Shown in pieces: positions 20,089 through 33,235 of a stretch of 64,000 nt of DNA (positions are counted from its first letter, which is position 1; every line of letters begins with the position of its first letter). The stretch lies in NCBI GenBank assembly GCA_900073065.1, contig FJOG01000005.1:682001-746000 (forward strand). The letters are read 5' to 3'. Origin of the DNA: Phialocephala subalpina. Taxonomy: Eukaryota > Ascomycota > Leotiomycetes > Helotiales > Mollisiaceae. Under the pieces are notes generated by a model, which saw only the letters and a list, made by a program, of their open reading frames with translations, did no database searches and had not been told where the DNA came from. A program made the position numbers and the translations under genes.

Positions 20089-23000
20089 ATGGCGACTGCT
20101 ACGAACGGACATGTCAATGGGGGAACAAATGGCTATGGGGTGGCTTCTCCTGGCCATCGGGTGATGAGCAAGCGCTTCTCCGATATCCCATCCGCAATCG
20201 ATATTCCTGTCCAGGGCGAAGACGATGACCAAGCTGTCGAAGTTGATCTCGAAGATCTGTTGGACGACCCTACTGAATTATGTACCCTGCTGGAGAACGA
20301 AGGCGCGGCGCGGACATACTGGATGACGGTCTCTCTCGCATACGCAAAACAGAAAAAGGTTGACCACGCCATAGAGATGTTGATAAAGGGACAGCCAGCT
20401 ATGCGAGGTGGGCAGAAGGAGAAGCTCAGCATGCTGACCTGCTTATGCTGGATGTATCTGTGGAAGAGCAGAGAGGCTCCGCGAGTTCCCCCAGAGGGCG
20501 CATCGCCAGATTTGAAGACGAAGGAAGCATGGCTGCAGCAATCGACTTCTACTCTCAACGAAGCACTGCGAATCAACCCTTCTTTCCCTCCTCTTTTCCT
20601 TGCACGCGGCGTGCTCCAACTACTCAAAGCATCCTTACAACCTCCATCGAAGTCTGGCCAGGCTGGTGCTGTTGATACCGAAAAGGGGGACATCCTGCGT
20701 GGAGCACAACGATCATTCGAAGATGCAATTCGAGTCTCTCAAGGGAGGAACATGATGGCAGTGTTGGGGAAGGCAAGGGCACAATTCTCACTTGGCAAAT
20801 ATCAGGATGCTTTGGAAGGATACCAAGACGCGCTGCACAAGATGCCAGACATGGTAGATCCAGATCCTCGTATTGGCATTGGCTGTTGTTTTTGGCAACT
20901 CGGATATAAAGAGGATGCAAAGACTGCTTGGGAGCGAGCATTGGAGATCAACCCCGACTCGAAGATTGCGAACATTCTCCTGGGTCTTTTCTACCTCGAT
21001 TCGAGCGCACACGTTCCTACCAATGGACCCGAGTTCATTCGATTATACAAGAAGGCGATGACGGAATATACACAGAAAGCTTTCAAGGCCGACAAGGATT
21101 TGCCTCTGACTTGCGCCACATTCGCTGGCTACTTCTTGTCCCGAAAGTCGCTGCCAAACGTCGAGACCCTCGCCCATAAGGCCATTCAGTACACCGATGT
21201 TAACGCCATTGCAAGCGATGGCTGGTATTTACTGGCTCGCAAGGAACATTATATCGACGACTACGACAAGGCAGCAGATTGCTATCGAAGAGCTGATGAA
21301 GCTCGCGGCGGTGTCGATCGTGGATTTCTTCCAGCAAAGTTCGGTGCGGCACAACTTTCAGTGCTGAAAGGTGATTATGGGGAGGCTAAACTGAGACTCG
21401 AGAAAATCCTTCAGCAAAGCAAGAATGTCGAGGCAATGAGCTTGCTTGGCACACTGTATGCAGAAGAGGTCTTCGCAATGCAGCAAAGTGGCACTAAAGA
21501 GGATAAGTCGCCCGAGTACAAGAAGGCAGTTGGCTATCTTGAAAGTGTTCGTACTGCATGGAAAGATTCAAAGAAAAATCTCATCCCAGACGCTTCAGTG
21601 CTTCTAAACCTTGCCCGACTTTACGAGACTGACCAGCCTGAGAAGAGTTTGCAATGTTTGCAACAGGTGGAACAGATTGAGTTCGATCAACTTCCCGAGG
21701 ACGAGCGGCCAAAAGATCCAGAGGAAGAAGCAGCATGGAAACAGTCCGTTCGTGAAGGCCTTCCTCCTCAACTGTTGAACAATATGGGATGCTTCTACTA
21801 CCAAGCTGAAAAGTTTGATCAAGCTCGGGACATGTTTCAGTCTGGATTGAACGCTTGTATCAAAGTTGGCGAGAAGCAGGAGGACATGGATACGGATGCA
21901 CTCGTTACCACCATCAGTTACAATCTTGGGCGTACATATGAGGCTAACGGAATGCTTGACGAAGCCAACAACGTGTACGAGGGACTTTTGGCCCGCCACG
22001 CTGATTACACTGATGCACGAACTCGACTCGCATACATCTCTCTTCGCCAAAACCCGACGGAATATGGCCCTAAAGCTGTTGCCAAGCTCTACTCTGAATC
22101 TTCTGCAGATCTTGAAGTGCGAGCATTGTACGGTTGGTACCTGGGCAAAGTCCATTCTCGAAAGAGAGGTGGCAACATTGCTGAGGACCCTGAGTTGCGA
22201 CACTACAAGCACACACTTCAACATTACGAGAAGCATGACCGTTACGCTTTGATTGGAATGGGAAATCTTTATCTCATGACAGCTCGTGAGATGCGACGTG
22301 AGACTGATCAAGAGAAGCAAAAGCGAACCAACATGTACGTCAAGGCTGTCGAGTTCTTTGACAAAGCTCTACAGCTAGACCCAAAGAATGCCTATGCTGC
22401 TCAAGGTATTGCTATTGCACTCGTCGAGGATAAGAAGGATTACAAGACTGCGCTGTCGATATTCATCAAGGTTCGAGATACAGTCAAGGATCCAAGTGTC
22501 TTTGTCAACCTTGGCCATATCTTTAATGAGTTGAAGCAATTCTCGAAAGCCATTGAGCACTATGAATTAGCACTGTCGAAGGATCGAGCACACGATGCCC
22601 AGATATTGGCTTGTCTAGGACGAACATGGCTCTCGAAGGGAAGGGCAGAGAAGAGCTTACAAGCCTTCAAGAATTCTCTTGATTACTCGCAGAAGGTCAG
22701 TGATTCTCTTTTCCGTTTGACGATCATAGACTATAGCTAACAATTCCTAGGCCTTGGAACTCGCTCCTGAACAGGTTCACTTCAAGTTCAACGTCGCATA
22801 TGTACAACTTCAACTTGCCACCAACATCTATGCTCTTCCAGAGACCCAACGTACCTTGGCAGAAGTCGAAGCTGCTGCTGAGGGACTTGAAGAAGCGGTG
22901 GCTTCCTTAGATGCAATCTCCCAACATCCCCAGACACCCTACCCCAAGGGTGATATCGAACAGCGAGCAAACATGGCCCGAAACACAATGCGAAAGCAGT

Positions 23001-23791
23001 TGGAGCGTGCCATTCAAGCTCAGAGAGAGTATGAGGAGAAGAATGCCGAGAAGCTCCAAGCTGCTAAGCAAGCTCGAGAAGCAGAGCTCAAGAAGCGTGA
23101 GGAAGCTAGATTAGCGGCCGAGCAAGCTGAGCAGGAGAGAAAGCGGGCCATCGCAGAGGAGCGACAGAAGATTGCCGAGCGAGATCGCGAGCTTGCAGAT
23201 GCAAGAGCTGAGGAAGATAGGGTTAGAGAGGCTGCAGAAATGACTACAGACAGCGAGACGGGTGATAAGGTTAAGCGGAAGAAGAAGCCTCGCGCTACTG
23301 GCACGGGAGGCAAGCGAAAGAAGAAGAACGATGATGGCATCACAGACGACGACGAGAGCGGTGCGGAGCCCAAGAGACGAAGCCGTGGTCCTCGGAGTGG
23401 CGGCGAGAGCGATGAAGAAAAGCCAAAGAAGAAGAGACGTCTCGCGAAGAAGGCTGCAACTGAGAAGCCCAACAAATTCAAGAGTAGCGAGATCGTGGTC
23501 GAGAGCGATAGCGAGGGTGATGACGGCGCTGCAGCCGCAGCAAGGGACATGGATGACGAGGTCGGTGATGAACCTGCTGCTGCAGACATGGACGTCGATG
23601 GTGGCAGCGACGAGGAAACTGTTGCCGTCCCTGTCAAACGTAAAAATCGTCGAGCTATGATTGATTCAGACGATGAGGATGAAGAGCTCGCTACCGCAAA
23701 TGGTGGTTCTCCCGAGCCTGCAGCGAATGGTGATGGGGAGGGAGATACACCAATGGCGGAAGCTAACGCGGCAGACTCTGACGACGAATGA
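20089..23791 (+). CDS. CTR9: CTR9, TPR subunit of the Paf1 elongation complex
   Basis: Two exons (20089-22695 and 22751-23791) encode 1215 residues. The intron 22696-22750 has a GTCAGT donor, a GCTAAC branch and a CCTAG acceptor. After a short Gly/Asn-rich leader comes an acidic VEVDLEDLLDD segment, then arrays of tetratricopeptide repeats to about residue 900. The C-terminus is a long Glu/Lys/Arg coiled coil (ERKRAIAEERQKIAERDREL type), followed by alternating basic and acidic low-complexity tails typical of CTR9/Tpr1. The protein scaffolds Paf1C on RNA polymerase II and promotes H2B ubiquitylation and H3K4/K36 methylation. The start is the first in-frame ATG (MATATNGHVNG). The length is close to the usual 1000-1200. 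Confidence in identity is high. Confidence 0.93.
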
Positions 23792-24282
23792 GAACGATCT
23801 CTAGAAGCGAGGTCAGCACTTGGTCAATGCATCAATCTCCGCCTTGTCAAACGGCAGAGCAATTGAACAACGGCAGAGGATGTGATATGATAACAGAGCT
23901 ACATGCATGGTGGCTTCCCGCGTTGCAGCTGAACGTGGCGACGGTATTGGGGGGAGTAACTTGGTCAATTTGTTGTATACTAGATATCAAAAACGGGAGA
24001 CTGGAACCGGCATCATGCATATCATTCATGGTAGGGGATAGATCGAGGCAAATCTATAATACGCCATGGCCACGATACATTGCGAAACAGCCGTGCCGTG
24101 ATGTTTGTATGTTTTGCTTCTTTCTCGCTTTGCCTTGCAGCCCCTAGAGTTGGGGGCTTGAATGCCGTTAATATCTCAACACTTCTCTCATGACACATGC
24201 CATGAAGCGCTTCATGTGTACCAACATGGCCAGGACATTCATGTATGAGCTTCCCGCTCTCGCGTTGCCGTGCCACCCTTTC
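23792..24282. other. Intergenic between convergent CTR9 and monooxygenase genes
   Basis: The two genes converge here, so 3'-UTRs and terminators are expected. No gene or repeat is seen. Confidence 0.5.
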
Positions 24283-26224
24283 TCATGCACTCGAAACTCC
24301 CAGTATTCTGTCCAATTCTTGGTTCGTCTGACAGCATTAGCCAAACAGAACTTATTTCTCAAAGGGGGTATAACACTTACAACTTCATAAACATCATATC
24401 CCAATAGCCAATTCTGCTTCGCGAGACTTCCCTGCTTCAATTCCTCCGCCTTGTCCTTGTCAAGATTATACCCAGTTCTATTCGACGGATCGCTTTTCCA
24501 TTCATGATCCCTCTTCCGTTGTGCTTCAGGATCTGCCACCATGAAGATCTCTGCATTGGCTCTTGCTTGATGCTTAACTCTTGTTGTGCGTGGCTTTCGG
24601 ATGGTTTCGAAGGCTTTGAGGAGGCGTGGGATGTCAGAGAGGTTCCGGGCGCGGTCTAGACATTCTGCGATTGCGGGGCCGTCTTCGATGCCCATTCCTG
24701 CTCCCTAGATTTCCGTAAGCTACACGTCTGCCAAAATGTGGGCTGATAGTGTATACCTGAGCTGCTGCTGGGATCATGGCATGTGCTGCATCTCCGATGA
24801 GAACACATTTTCCCTTCTCATTGGACCAAGTCGCCAATTCTGGCGGCTCAACAACTTTCCATCTCTTGCAGTATGTAATCAGATTCAACACCTGATCCAT
24901 CTGGGATCATAGTCGGCGAATCTTGCTCGCATTTCGTTGACGTCTCCTTCGATGCTCCAATATCCTGCCATCGTGTCCGTTTCCGCAAGGTAGAAGGGAG
25001 TGAGAGAGATCCAGACAGTCCTTGAGCGGGGAGGAGACTATGATTCAGTTAGCGCTCATCCATAGAGCGTGTTCATTCATGATGAAAGCTAGCTCTGGGT
25101 CTTGGAGTATGGGTTCTTTTGGGATTCGGCATATGTAGGCATTCCAATAAGTATCCATTGGCACATCTCCTCCTGGAACAGCTGAGCGGCGGACAATGGT
25201 CCTGATCCCTGAGTTTTGTTAGTCTTTAACCCGGGAAAGAGGGAGGGTAGGCTAACCATCTGCTCCAACAATGAGGTCTGCTTCTATCCTCTCTCCTGTA
25301 TCAAGTATCACAGCAGTTGCTTTCTGGTCAATATCCTTCACTCGGCATATAAGCCTCAAGTTGACACCATACTTCTTTACCACCTCCATCATCACCGGGA
25401 CGTATGCTTCTCGAAGGACTTGCCAGAATCTACCTAGCAGCATCGTTGTTAATGCTGCACTTTCTAGCTTCTGGCTCGACTACTGGCAGACTCACGGATA
25501 TCCATAAAGCTCCATATAATCATCTTGGTCCCTCGTCCTGATGACCTCTCCTGTATCCCCTCGGTGGAGTCTCATGTTAACTTTTGGTGTAGATGCGGCT
25601 TCTAGGACGGGCCAGAGCCCGTACTTATCGACCGCGCGGGCAGAGTTAGGATACAAGTGGATGCTGATTGCAAAAGTGCCGGAGAGGTTGGTGCGGTAGT
25701 CTANNNNNNNNNNNNNNNNNNNNNNNNNNNNNNNNNNNNNNNNNNNNNNNNNNNNNNNNNNNNNNNNNNNNNNNNNNNNNNNNNNNNNNNNNNNNNNNNN
25801 NNNNNNNNNNNNNNNNNNNNNNNNNNNNNNNNNNNNNNNNNNNNNNNNNNNNNNNNNNNNNNNNNNNNNNNNNNNNNNNNNNNNNNNNNNNNNNNNNNNN
25901 NNNNNNNNNNNNNNNNNNNNNNNNNNNNNNNNNNNNNNNNNNNNNNNNNNNNNNNNNNNNNNNNNNNNNNNNNNNNNNNNNNNNNNNNNNNNNNNNNNNN
26001 NNNNNNNNNNNNNNNNNNNNNNNNNNNNNNNNNNNNNNNNNNNNNNNNNNNNNNNNNNNNNNNNNNNNNNNNNNNNNNNNNNNNNNNNNNNNNNNNNNNN
26101 NNNNNNNNNNNNNNNNNNGGAGGGTGATCTGGTGGCCATGTGAGACAAGGTAGATGGCTGCGTTGGATCCTGATATTCCTGCGCCAATTATAACGGTGTT
26201 GAGCTTGAGTTTCGCAGTGGACAT
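24283..26224 (-). CDS. Salicylate-hydroxylase-like FAD monooxygenase, interrupted and apparently damaged
   Basis: The ATG at 26224 starts an FAD-binding Rossmann segment (VIIGAGISGSNAAIYLVSHG). The gap 25704-26118 removes the following part. Readable exons then give LYPNSARAVDKYGLWPVLEA (to 25496), WQVLREAYVPVMMEVV with IVGADG (25429-25257), GIRTIVRRSAVPGGDVPMDTY (about 25232 leftward), WISLTPFYLAETDTMAGYW (about 25020), and the second FAD motif CVLIGDAAHAMIPAAAQ joined to GAGMGIEDGPAIAE across intron 24705-24756. The last exon is 24327-24283. This is the class A flavin monooxygenase plan, which hydroxylates aromatic acids or polyketides with NAD(P)H. Two problems are visible. A TGA at 25045-25047 sits where no good donor is available. 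A one-base frame slip falls at about 24900/24901, between FADYDPR and MDQVLNL. The gene may be a pseudogene, or the assembly may be poor beside the gap. Confidence 0.7.
25704..26118. other. Assembly gap (415 N)
   Basis: An unbroken run of N lies inside the N-terminal half of the FAD monooxygenase gene. The true length may differ from 415. Confidence 1.
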
Positions 26225-27384
26225 GTTGAAAGGAAGGATTTGAGAGCGTGAAGAAGAGGTAAAGGTTACAGCAGAGTCTCTGAAAATGAAAATAGCATTG
26301 AAATAGCTATGGAAACAGCACACTTGCTGCTGTTACCCAGATCTAGCTGTGCCGCAAAGCTAGACTCTCTGGTTCAAACAGAATAACGTGATCGACTGCT
26401 GATGTGAGATCTTTCTTCTGGAAAAGATCTCTTTCTCAGAGACATTTCGCTCCAAAACTACACGACGGGGATCCAAAGGATTGGACAGAGGACAGACAAT
26501 GTCACATTCCATGATCGTAGGACATTCGGGGAGCAACTTGGAGACACCGAGAGAAGTAGTCTCCATGGGGAAGAAGTTGATGTCCTGGTAACGAAGCTGA
26601 GAATGGGTTCCTCAACCTGCACGGAGGGAGAGTTAGCCACACTGTGTACCTGTCTTGGGACCTTCGGTTTTTGTGGATTGTGAAGTCGTAAATTCCTTGT
26701 TATTGGAAGAAGGCGCGATGTGCGAACTTTGTTGGATGAACTCCCAATTCTGCCGCGGGGTACTTGCTTCAAATGGCAAGGTGGGGGAGAAGGCGGTAAG
26801 GAGTTCATTGATACAAATGTCTGAGTGGTCTCCCAAGCAAGAAATACTCCATGGTCTTTCTAGTGTGGTGTAGTCTTTTCTTCTGATACAGAGCCGAATT
26901 GATGCTGTGTATTTCTAAAAATTTGTTTGAAGCCGTAATTCTTCGCGTTTTTGATTAACAGGATTGTTCGCAAAAGCCACTCAACGTTGACCCTAGTGTT
27001 CATTGACACATGAGGTCTACGCGCTTCAAAATGGATGTTTACTGCAGTGTCATTAGCACTCAATGTCAATCTCTTGCGGCTTGGGGTTGATGTCCAAAAC
27101 AACTAGCATGCTGAAGTACCACGAAGTGAGGGTGCATTGGCACCGAAAAGGTGCGAGCCGTAACTTTACCGTGCATTTAAATGAAACACTGAGGTATTCC
27201 ATAATGCCATAGAACGTTGGGTACTTGGAGAGTGTCTTTCTCGGGTTCGGTTCATCTGTTTGTCGCTTGTTTTTGTCATCGTGAGCTCTTTCTTGCCTTT
27301 TCCACAAGTTCGCAACTTCCTCTTTTGAGCCTATCCTACCTACGCCAATCACAACATTTCTGCTCTTCACACATCCAATTCAAG
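26225..27384. other. Upstream of monooxygenase gene; weak minus-strand open frames
   Basis: Three minus-strand open frames (26860-27102, 26633-26836, 26360-26566) have fairly protein-like composition, but I found no splice pairs giving one consistent product and no domain. They may be a decayed gene or chance. No repeat is seen. Confidence 0.3.
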
Positions 27385-27994
27385 ATGACAAGAGGAACCC
27401 CAAACAAGAGAGAGCGCGCAGAGGGGCGACCTGCAAAAACTGCTGCGTTAGGCGCACCTCAATCTTCTCAAATGCATGCAGTCAGCTTATCAATGGAACA
27501 GCTCACGGCCTCCAATACACTCCTCCACCACCGTCTACGTCTCGTCCTCGCTCGCCACGCGACATAAAGCTGGGTGACTGGGTCACCGCCCACAAAAACG
27601 AGGAGGCGAGATGTTCAACATGGCAAAGGCGGCGGCAGCACACAGCATTGAGCATGACCGAGAATCCTCACAGATGAGCAGCGGTGAGCCCCCACAAAAG
27701 AGACAACGGCAAGAAGGTTCCTACTCCTCGTCTGAAATGTCCTTCCTACCTAGGGACGATGCTAGCTATGAAGCTTGCGGCTCGGCTTCATATCAAGAGC
27801 GTCGCCGCCATCAGTCCACCAGCAGCGGCGCAGACAAGAGCTTCGAGGACAATATGAGGGGAGGGCTTGGAGTGAAGAGAGAGGAGCCAGAAGTGAAGAG
27901 AGAGCAGATAGAGGTGAGGAGAGAAGACATAACACAGAAGGCAAAATGGCCACAATCAATAGCAGCAAGCTGGGAAGCAGGAGCCTCATGGTGA
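27385..27994 (+). CDS. Possible small charged protein, exon structure unresolved
   Basis: From the ATG at 27385 an open frame of 60 codons starts MTRGTPNKRERAEGRPAKT. A second frame from the ATG at 27611 gives 127 residues. It is rich in Ser, Glu, Lys and Arg, with a PPQKRQRQEGSYSSSE patch and a repeated VKREEPEVKREQ-like motif. The two frames differ and I saw no convincing intron between them, although a third frame in between also reads plausibly. It could be one spliced gene or a chance pair. No function is recognised. Confidence 0.25.
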
Positions 27995-30900
27995 GGAGAA
28001 ATTGAGATTACCGGAGGCGATGGAACACTCAGTTGGAACATCAGGAGTAAAGAGCATGGAAGATGAAAATATGTGTCCTAACAGTCTTTTGTAACAACAG
28101 CTAACAGCTTTTAGGTATATAATGTTCATATTAATAGTGGTATTTTGGCTATGTAGATAGCTTCAAGGACGACAAGGAGACTGGGCCCTTTAAACAAACT
28201 GCAAGGAGACAATAATGATGGCGGCACTGGCTTGGCGGATGGAGATACCAGTATGGAATAAATTATGCATGCTCACCAGCCGCCTACCATCCTCATGCAT
28301 GTCTCTCCTGCACTCATCCTCGTCCTCGTCGACCTGCCTTTGATCCCCATTTTCAACAACGTCTTGATTTGGAAGGCCTTCGTCCACTGAGTATCCACCT
28401 CTCCTTGCCTTTCAATGGGGCACTGACTTGTCCATCGATGGCCAGGATGTCACCCACACTCAACGTTCTTTTGTTCTCAAGGTAAGCTCTACTTCCTTTG
28501 AGAAAGCAGCAGAACCAGCTTTGGAAGGCATGGCAGTCTCTCACCGCGCTGCCAAAAAAAAAAGGCCCTTTCTTTCAAGCGTTCAGCCTTCGTACTGTCC
28601 TCGCATGCTTCTCAACCCATTCTTCTCCAACGATGATCCATCCATCAAGGGGCAGGATGAGAACTTTCTCCTGGGTCATCTCTTGCCGCCTGCGCTCATG
28701 GGGCTTGCTGTTGCAACTCTTTACGATAATTGCCACGTACGTGCTTCAGAGGCACAGAAATCTTGGAAAAATTCAGGATAAAGTGAAAATCAAAAGTCGG
28801 AATAAGAGCGCCTGCGCTTGCTCAAAACACTTCGCTTGAGTGACATCTTGTGCAACACCAGCCAACTCTTCCCACGATGTTTACTTCTTCCATGATGAAA
28901 TGGCTTTCGATCGCAAGGTAACATATGGGCTTGCATTTCGATCACTGAACCACTCACCGGCCTCTCCAGCTCGCAATGTTGAATCCGCCAACGTGGTTGA
29001 TCTAGACTCGAAATGCCTGTCTGCTCTGCACTGCAGGAATGACATCCATGCCCTTTCCCCTTCCCTTCCTCGACTCGGTTGGTAGAGTAGCATTTTAGGA
29101 TCTGCTGCGGATAATGCGATAGCTTTGGATGTAACCTTGACGAAGGCGTCACATCCAGGGCGCAAATCCTCGTGTTCGTCTAGCTACGTTCGTACAAAAG
29201 ACGTGCTCGTGGTTTCATTTGAATTCGCGATTCGAATCTAAATTCGGCGATGATATTCCCAATCTGATGATTTGCTTCACAGCCAAGACGGAAGACCACA
29301 GTCGTGCGTGCGTGGGAAAAGTAGACGCTCAAAATCTACATGGTCGATGGTCAGGATTCAGGAAGACTGGAGGACTTGTTGCGGTGTGTGTGATGAGCGC
29401 ATGCCGATGTTTTGCTTTTTCTGCGATGGTGAGCTTGGCTGATCCTCGTCACGGCAGATGGAATCTGGAAATAGATCCCCAACATCACATCTTTGGAGTT
29501 TGAGACGTTTATTTTGGTGTTTCACAGGCTTGGGATTTCTTTTGCTTCTTTTCTTCCCCAAATCACAGCGCATCAGTCGCTACCGTATTGGTGGATTACA
29601 GCGTTACATAGCGGCATATTTTCTTCTTCGCGGCTTCGAGCCCTTTCGTCACCGGTGTTCCTCCTTGGCTTGCTTCTTCTTCCAACCCAATGGAAAAGGG
29701 AGGCTGCTTTTTGTGATCTTCCCGTGCCGTTGCTGCTCAGGTTTTATTTGCTTTTGGGAAGGTGATGCTACCAGATCTCTGGGATAAGCACGGTGCACAG
29801 TCGAGTCTGGTAAGAGTTCGAAAGATGACAACGATGGCATGTTATCATTGTAATTTCCAACGCAATGCGAAAGATTGAGGGTCTATCGATAGCGATAGAA
29901 GCGTACGGGACGTGTCGAGGAACGGGATTGCGTTCTCTGGTGACGCTCGACGGAGAATTTTCACGGGGCAGATAATGTTACTTGAACCTGTTTGTACCTC
30001 TGGATGACATCTTGCCTGGAATGAGGAGGGTTCCAGTGCCAGATGGTCGGTAAACCCGGCCCGTGCTTGAAAGACAAGATGTACCTGCACCCCTTTATCA
30101 AACGCAGAGATGAGGCGCTCGTTGGCAACGTTTCTTGGGATTCTTGGGGAAGGAGGATGAGGAAGGTGAGGGAGCGACCCCCACGTTGTCCCACGTTCTA
30201 AGAGAAGGTTGGCTTCCTCTATTTTGAGAAATTGTGATACGTACTAACTAGGAGAATTTCTTCCACTGTGATGGGCTCATTTTGAATTCTGCAAGACGAG
30301 CGTTAGGGGACTGAGATGTGTCTCATGTGCTGAGAGGAGTAAAGGCTGTGAAGCTTGTTTAGCTGGAGGGTGAATGTGTACCGAGACGGGATGTAGTGCA
30401 AGCAGTAGCTTCGTGGCTGATACTGTTCAGTACTAACTGAGTAAGTCGGTGTTTTAGTTCATGTTGATGAAAGATCCAGTGATTGTGGTTGGTAGGGTCG
30501 AAAGGAAGTTAGAGAGTGTTAGGTATGGTGATAGTTGTAGGTTGGTTGCCGGCACCGGGACGGGTAGAAGACGCCGCGGATGTCTTGAACTCAGTAGCTT
30601 GAGACTAAGCTCGACGCTCGATGCGCGACGGGCAGCTTGGGCAAGTCACAAAATATGTGAATAGTGGCAGAGAACCACGGACTACTTAGTCTAAGTAAGG
30701 TGTGATGTGGTGTTGCGTAGAGGCGGATGTGGAAGAAGAGTAGCCGAGAACTGGTTAGAAATCTGGGCTGTTGTGGAGAGATTGCGTCCTACTCCTGACC
30801 TGAGCAATTTGGAGCGACATGGGGCTTGAAGAATTAGTGGCCTCTTGCAAAAAAAAGAGGTAAGTACTGCGAGCCTGGCTTTGGTTGGGGCGCGTGTGAT

Positions 30901-31802
30901 GCAGAAGTGTTTCGGGATGTGCTTGGGTAGATGTCGGTAGTTTGAAGGGTTGTGAAGTTTGGTAGCACGAGCTGAGTGTGGGGAAAACAACTGCCTTGTA
31001 GACGGTGAGCTTGAGGTGATGGAGGAAGGCTCCAAGGTTGATTTGGCCCTAGAGATGCGACTGCATACGGATCATCACTGCGCTGATGCCCGTCTCGGTT
31101 TTACAACCAGCAGTAGTGGGAGGGAGAGTAGAGCTGGCATAAGCAAGAATTGAGGTTGCAAAGATCCTCGTTCTTGACCTCTAAGAAGTTGCGTCGAAGT
31201 GTGACGAACAGGTAAGAGTATTGATACAACCCCCTCCGAACGTAGGATAGGAAAGCGAGTCGGGATATCCTGGTTTGGGACTGCCTTTCGATATCTGTCC
31301 CGTTCTAGTTCTGGTCCTCTTGAGGTCTGGAGTTGATCAATAGAGATGGACCCCATTCTTGAATCGTGATGTGGTTGTTGAGATCTTTTTGGAAAGCAGG
31401 CCAAGAAAGGGGCCAGCATCCGTGCTGAGAGCATGCTGCATGTAGTGTGACTACGCATCATTACGGATACCTTGGAACTTGGAAGGTACCCAGGCACCTT
31501 TATCTTGTGATGGGCGTTGAAGAATGGGATGGGTGGTCGGAATTTCGTCAGGTTTGCTGCGTGAGGTAGTTAGATCGTTTCATCATTATTTCCCAGCCAC
31601 GGGAGCAACATTCCGAGAATGCAGATGCGTTGTTTGCTGAGACGGCCTCGGAGTTGGCAACTTGAAGCATCTGTTTGCTCCATATTACCATGAAGTATAT
31701 CAGAGCTTCATTATTGCTGCTTTGGGCGGAGTGGTGACCGAGGTCCTTCTCGGCTTGGAAGTACATGTAATTTACTACAGAGCAGTCACGGCTCGGCCAA
31801 AT

Positions 31803-31832
31803 CATGCCAACATGCCGACATGCCAACATGCC
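31803..31832. repeat. Short tandem repeat, 8-bp unit CATGCCAA
   Basis: Almost four copies of CATGCCAA occur, one with a single change (CATGCCGA). No associated gene. Confidence 0.7.
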
Positions 31833-33215
31833 ACCGGGTGAAACTTCCATCCAAAAGTTTGTCGAGCTTCTAGACCCTTCTGATGTCCCGAGCCAGACAT
31901 GATCGTCCTCTATCTAACTTTTTCTCTCTCGTATTTTGGAGAAGAAGATGGCTGAGTGACGATCTTGGTCTTGGTCTTGGTGGCCTCATACGAAGGTATG
32001 ACAGCGGAGCAAGTGCAGCCCTTCAATAATTACTGACTCCACCGAGACCCTGAACTCTACTCTGCCACAAGGATATCAAGGACCACCTGAAGATCCCTGA
32101 GGCTTTCTTCCTTCTTGGATAGGAGCGAGGTTTTTCACTATTCCAGCCACCAACGTATGCGCCATCAACATCTTCAAAGACCTGTCTCAGCACCAGACCA
32201 GCCTTTCACAGAGGATCTTCCTCGTTCGGGCTGTGATTGAGACCGGTCCGCGTCTCCCTCTCCGATATTTGTTCATGTTAGATTGCAGAATTCTACAGGG
32301 CTGCTGTCGTCGTTTGTAAAAGTACGTTCCGGGGGATCATATGCAGTCGTCGCTCTATCTGGCTGATGAAGGAACATCCCTGACCGCGAGAAACCATCCC
32401 CCAGCATTTTCGTCACGACCGAGACCGAAGCCTGCACGTCTGTGTCCGGCTCAGCATCCGCGTCCACAAACCCTCAATCCACACTTCCACGACGGTGGTC
32501 GACGACGAATTGCTTCGACTGCTTCGACAGCGTGAGGCCACTGTTGCTTGCTGCTGTAGCCAGAATGCAGGTGGAAACTACGGTACAGCCTTCGCAAGTT
32601 CGCAAAAGTTCGTACTCCAGTCTGATTTACCATTGTAGCGGGCGACCCATGAGTGTCTAAGACTACTCCAGGGCGAGCATAGAAAGGTTATGTGGGCAAG
32701 GGTCCCGGACTGCGGGCGGTCTTCATGTGGCCGTACCGTAAATTTACTTCCATCGTGAAAAAGATGCTCCATTCGAAAGGTACCTGAGTACCTGCCTCTT
32801 GCGAAGTCCAGGTAAGGGAATAAAGACCGCTTTGATACTGTACCCCGCGACCCAAAGATCCCAAGCCGTTGCAGAAAGTGGTCAGTGACAGCTCGCATTC
32901 TCTCCTTTCTGGGCGATGGACGCGCTTTCTCGAACAACTCCTTTCACGGAACCTTTCGTACCTTGCACCATCAAATAAGCGCACCCGCGTACCCCTGAGT
33001 CAGCTGCAACTCTCGTTGGTTCGTTAAATCCTCAGTCGAGCATTTCACCCTCACCCTGAGAACCACCGCGGCACAATTATTTTCCAGCAGCAAGTGGGTT
33101 GAAAGCACACCGCTATCGACCACCTCACTGCAGTAGCCTTGTCTGAATTTTACCGCAGGCCACTACTCACGATGTCACTCGTTGGGTGCTCAATAATTGT
33201 AGGTTCGGTGCACCA

Positions 33216-33235
33216 CAGTACAGTACAGTACAGTA
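33216..33235. repeat. Short tandem repeat, (CAGTA)4
   Basis: Four perfect CAGTA units follow CACCA. The motif resembles the MITE terminus at 5387-5402, but there is no partner inverted repeat nearby. Confidence 0.7.

Noticed and set aside
26360..27102. Three plausible minus-strand frames that might form one spliced gene
   Set aside because: Candidate introns were either too short (33 bp) or led to stops; two alternative joinings looked equally protein-like, so none is supported.
33216..33235. CAGTA repeats resembling the MITE terminus
   Set aside because: No second inverted end or target duplication nearby; simple repeat explains it.
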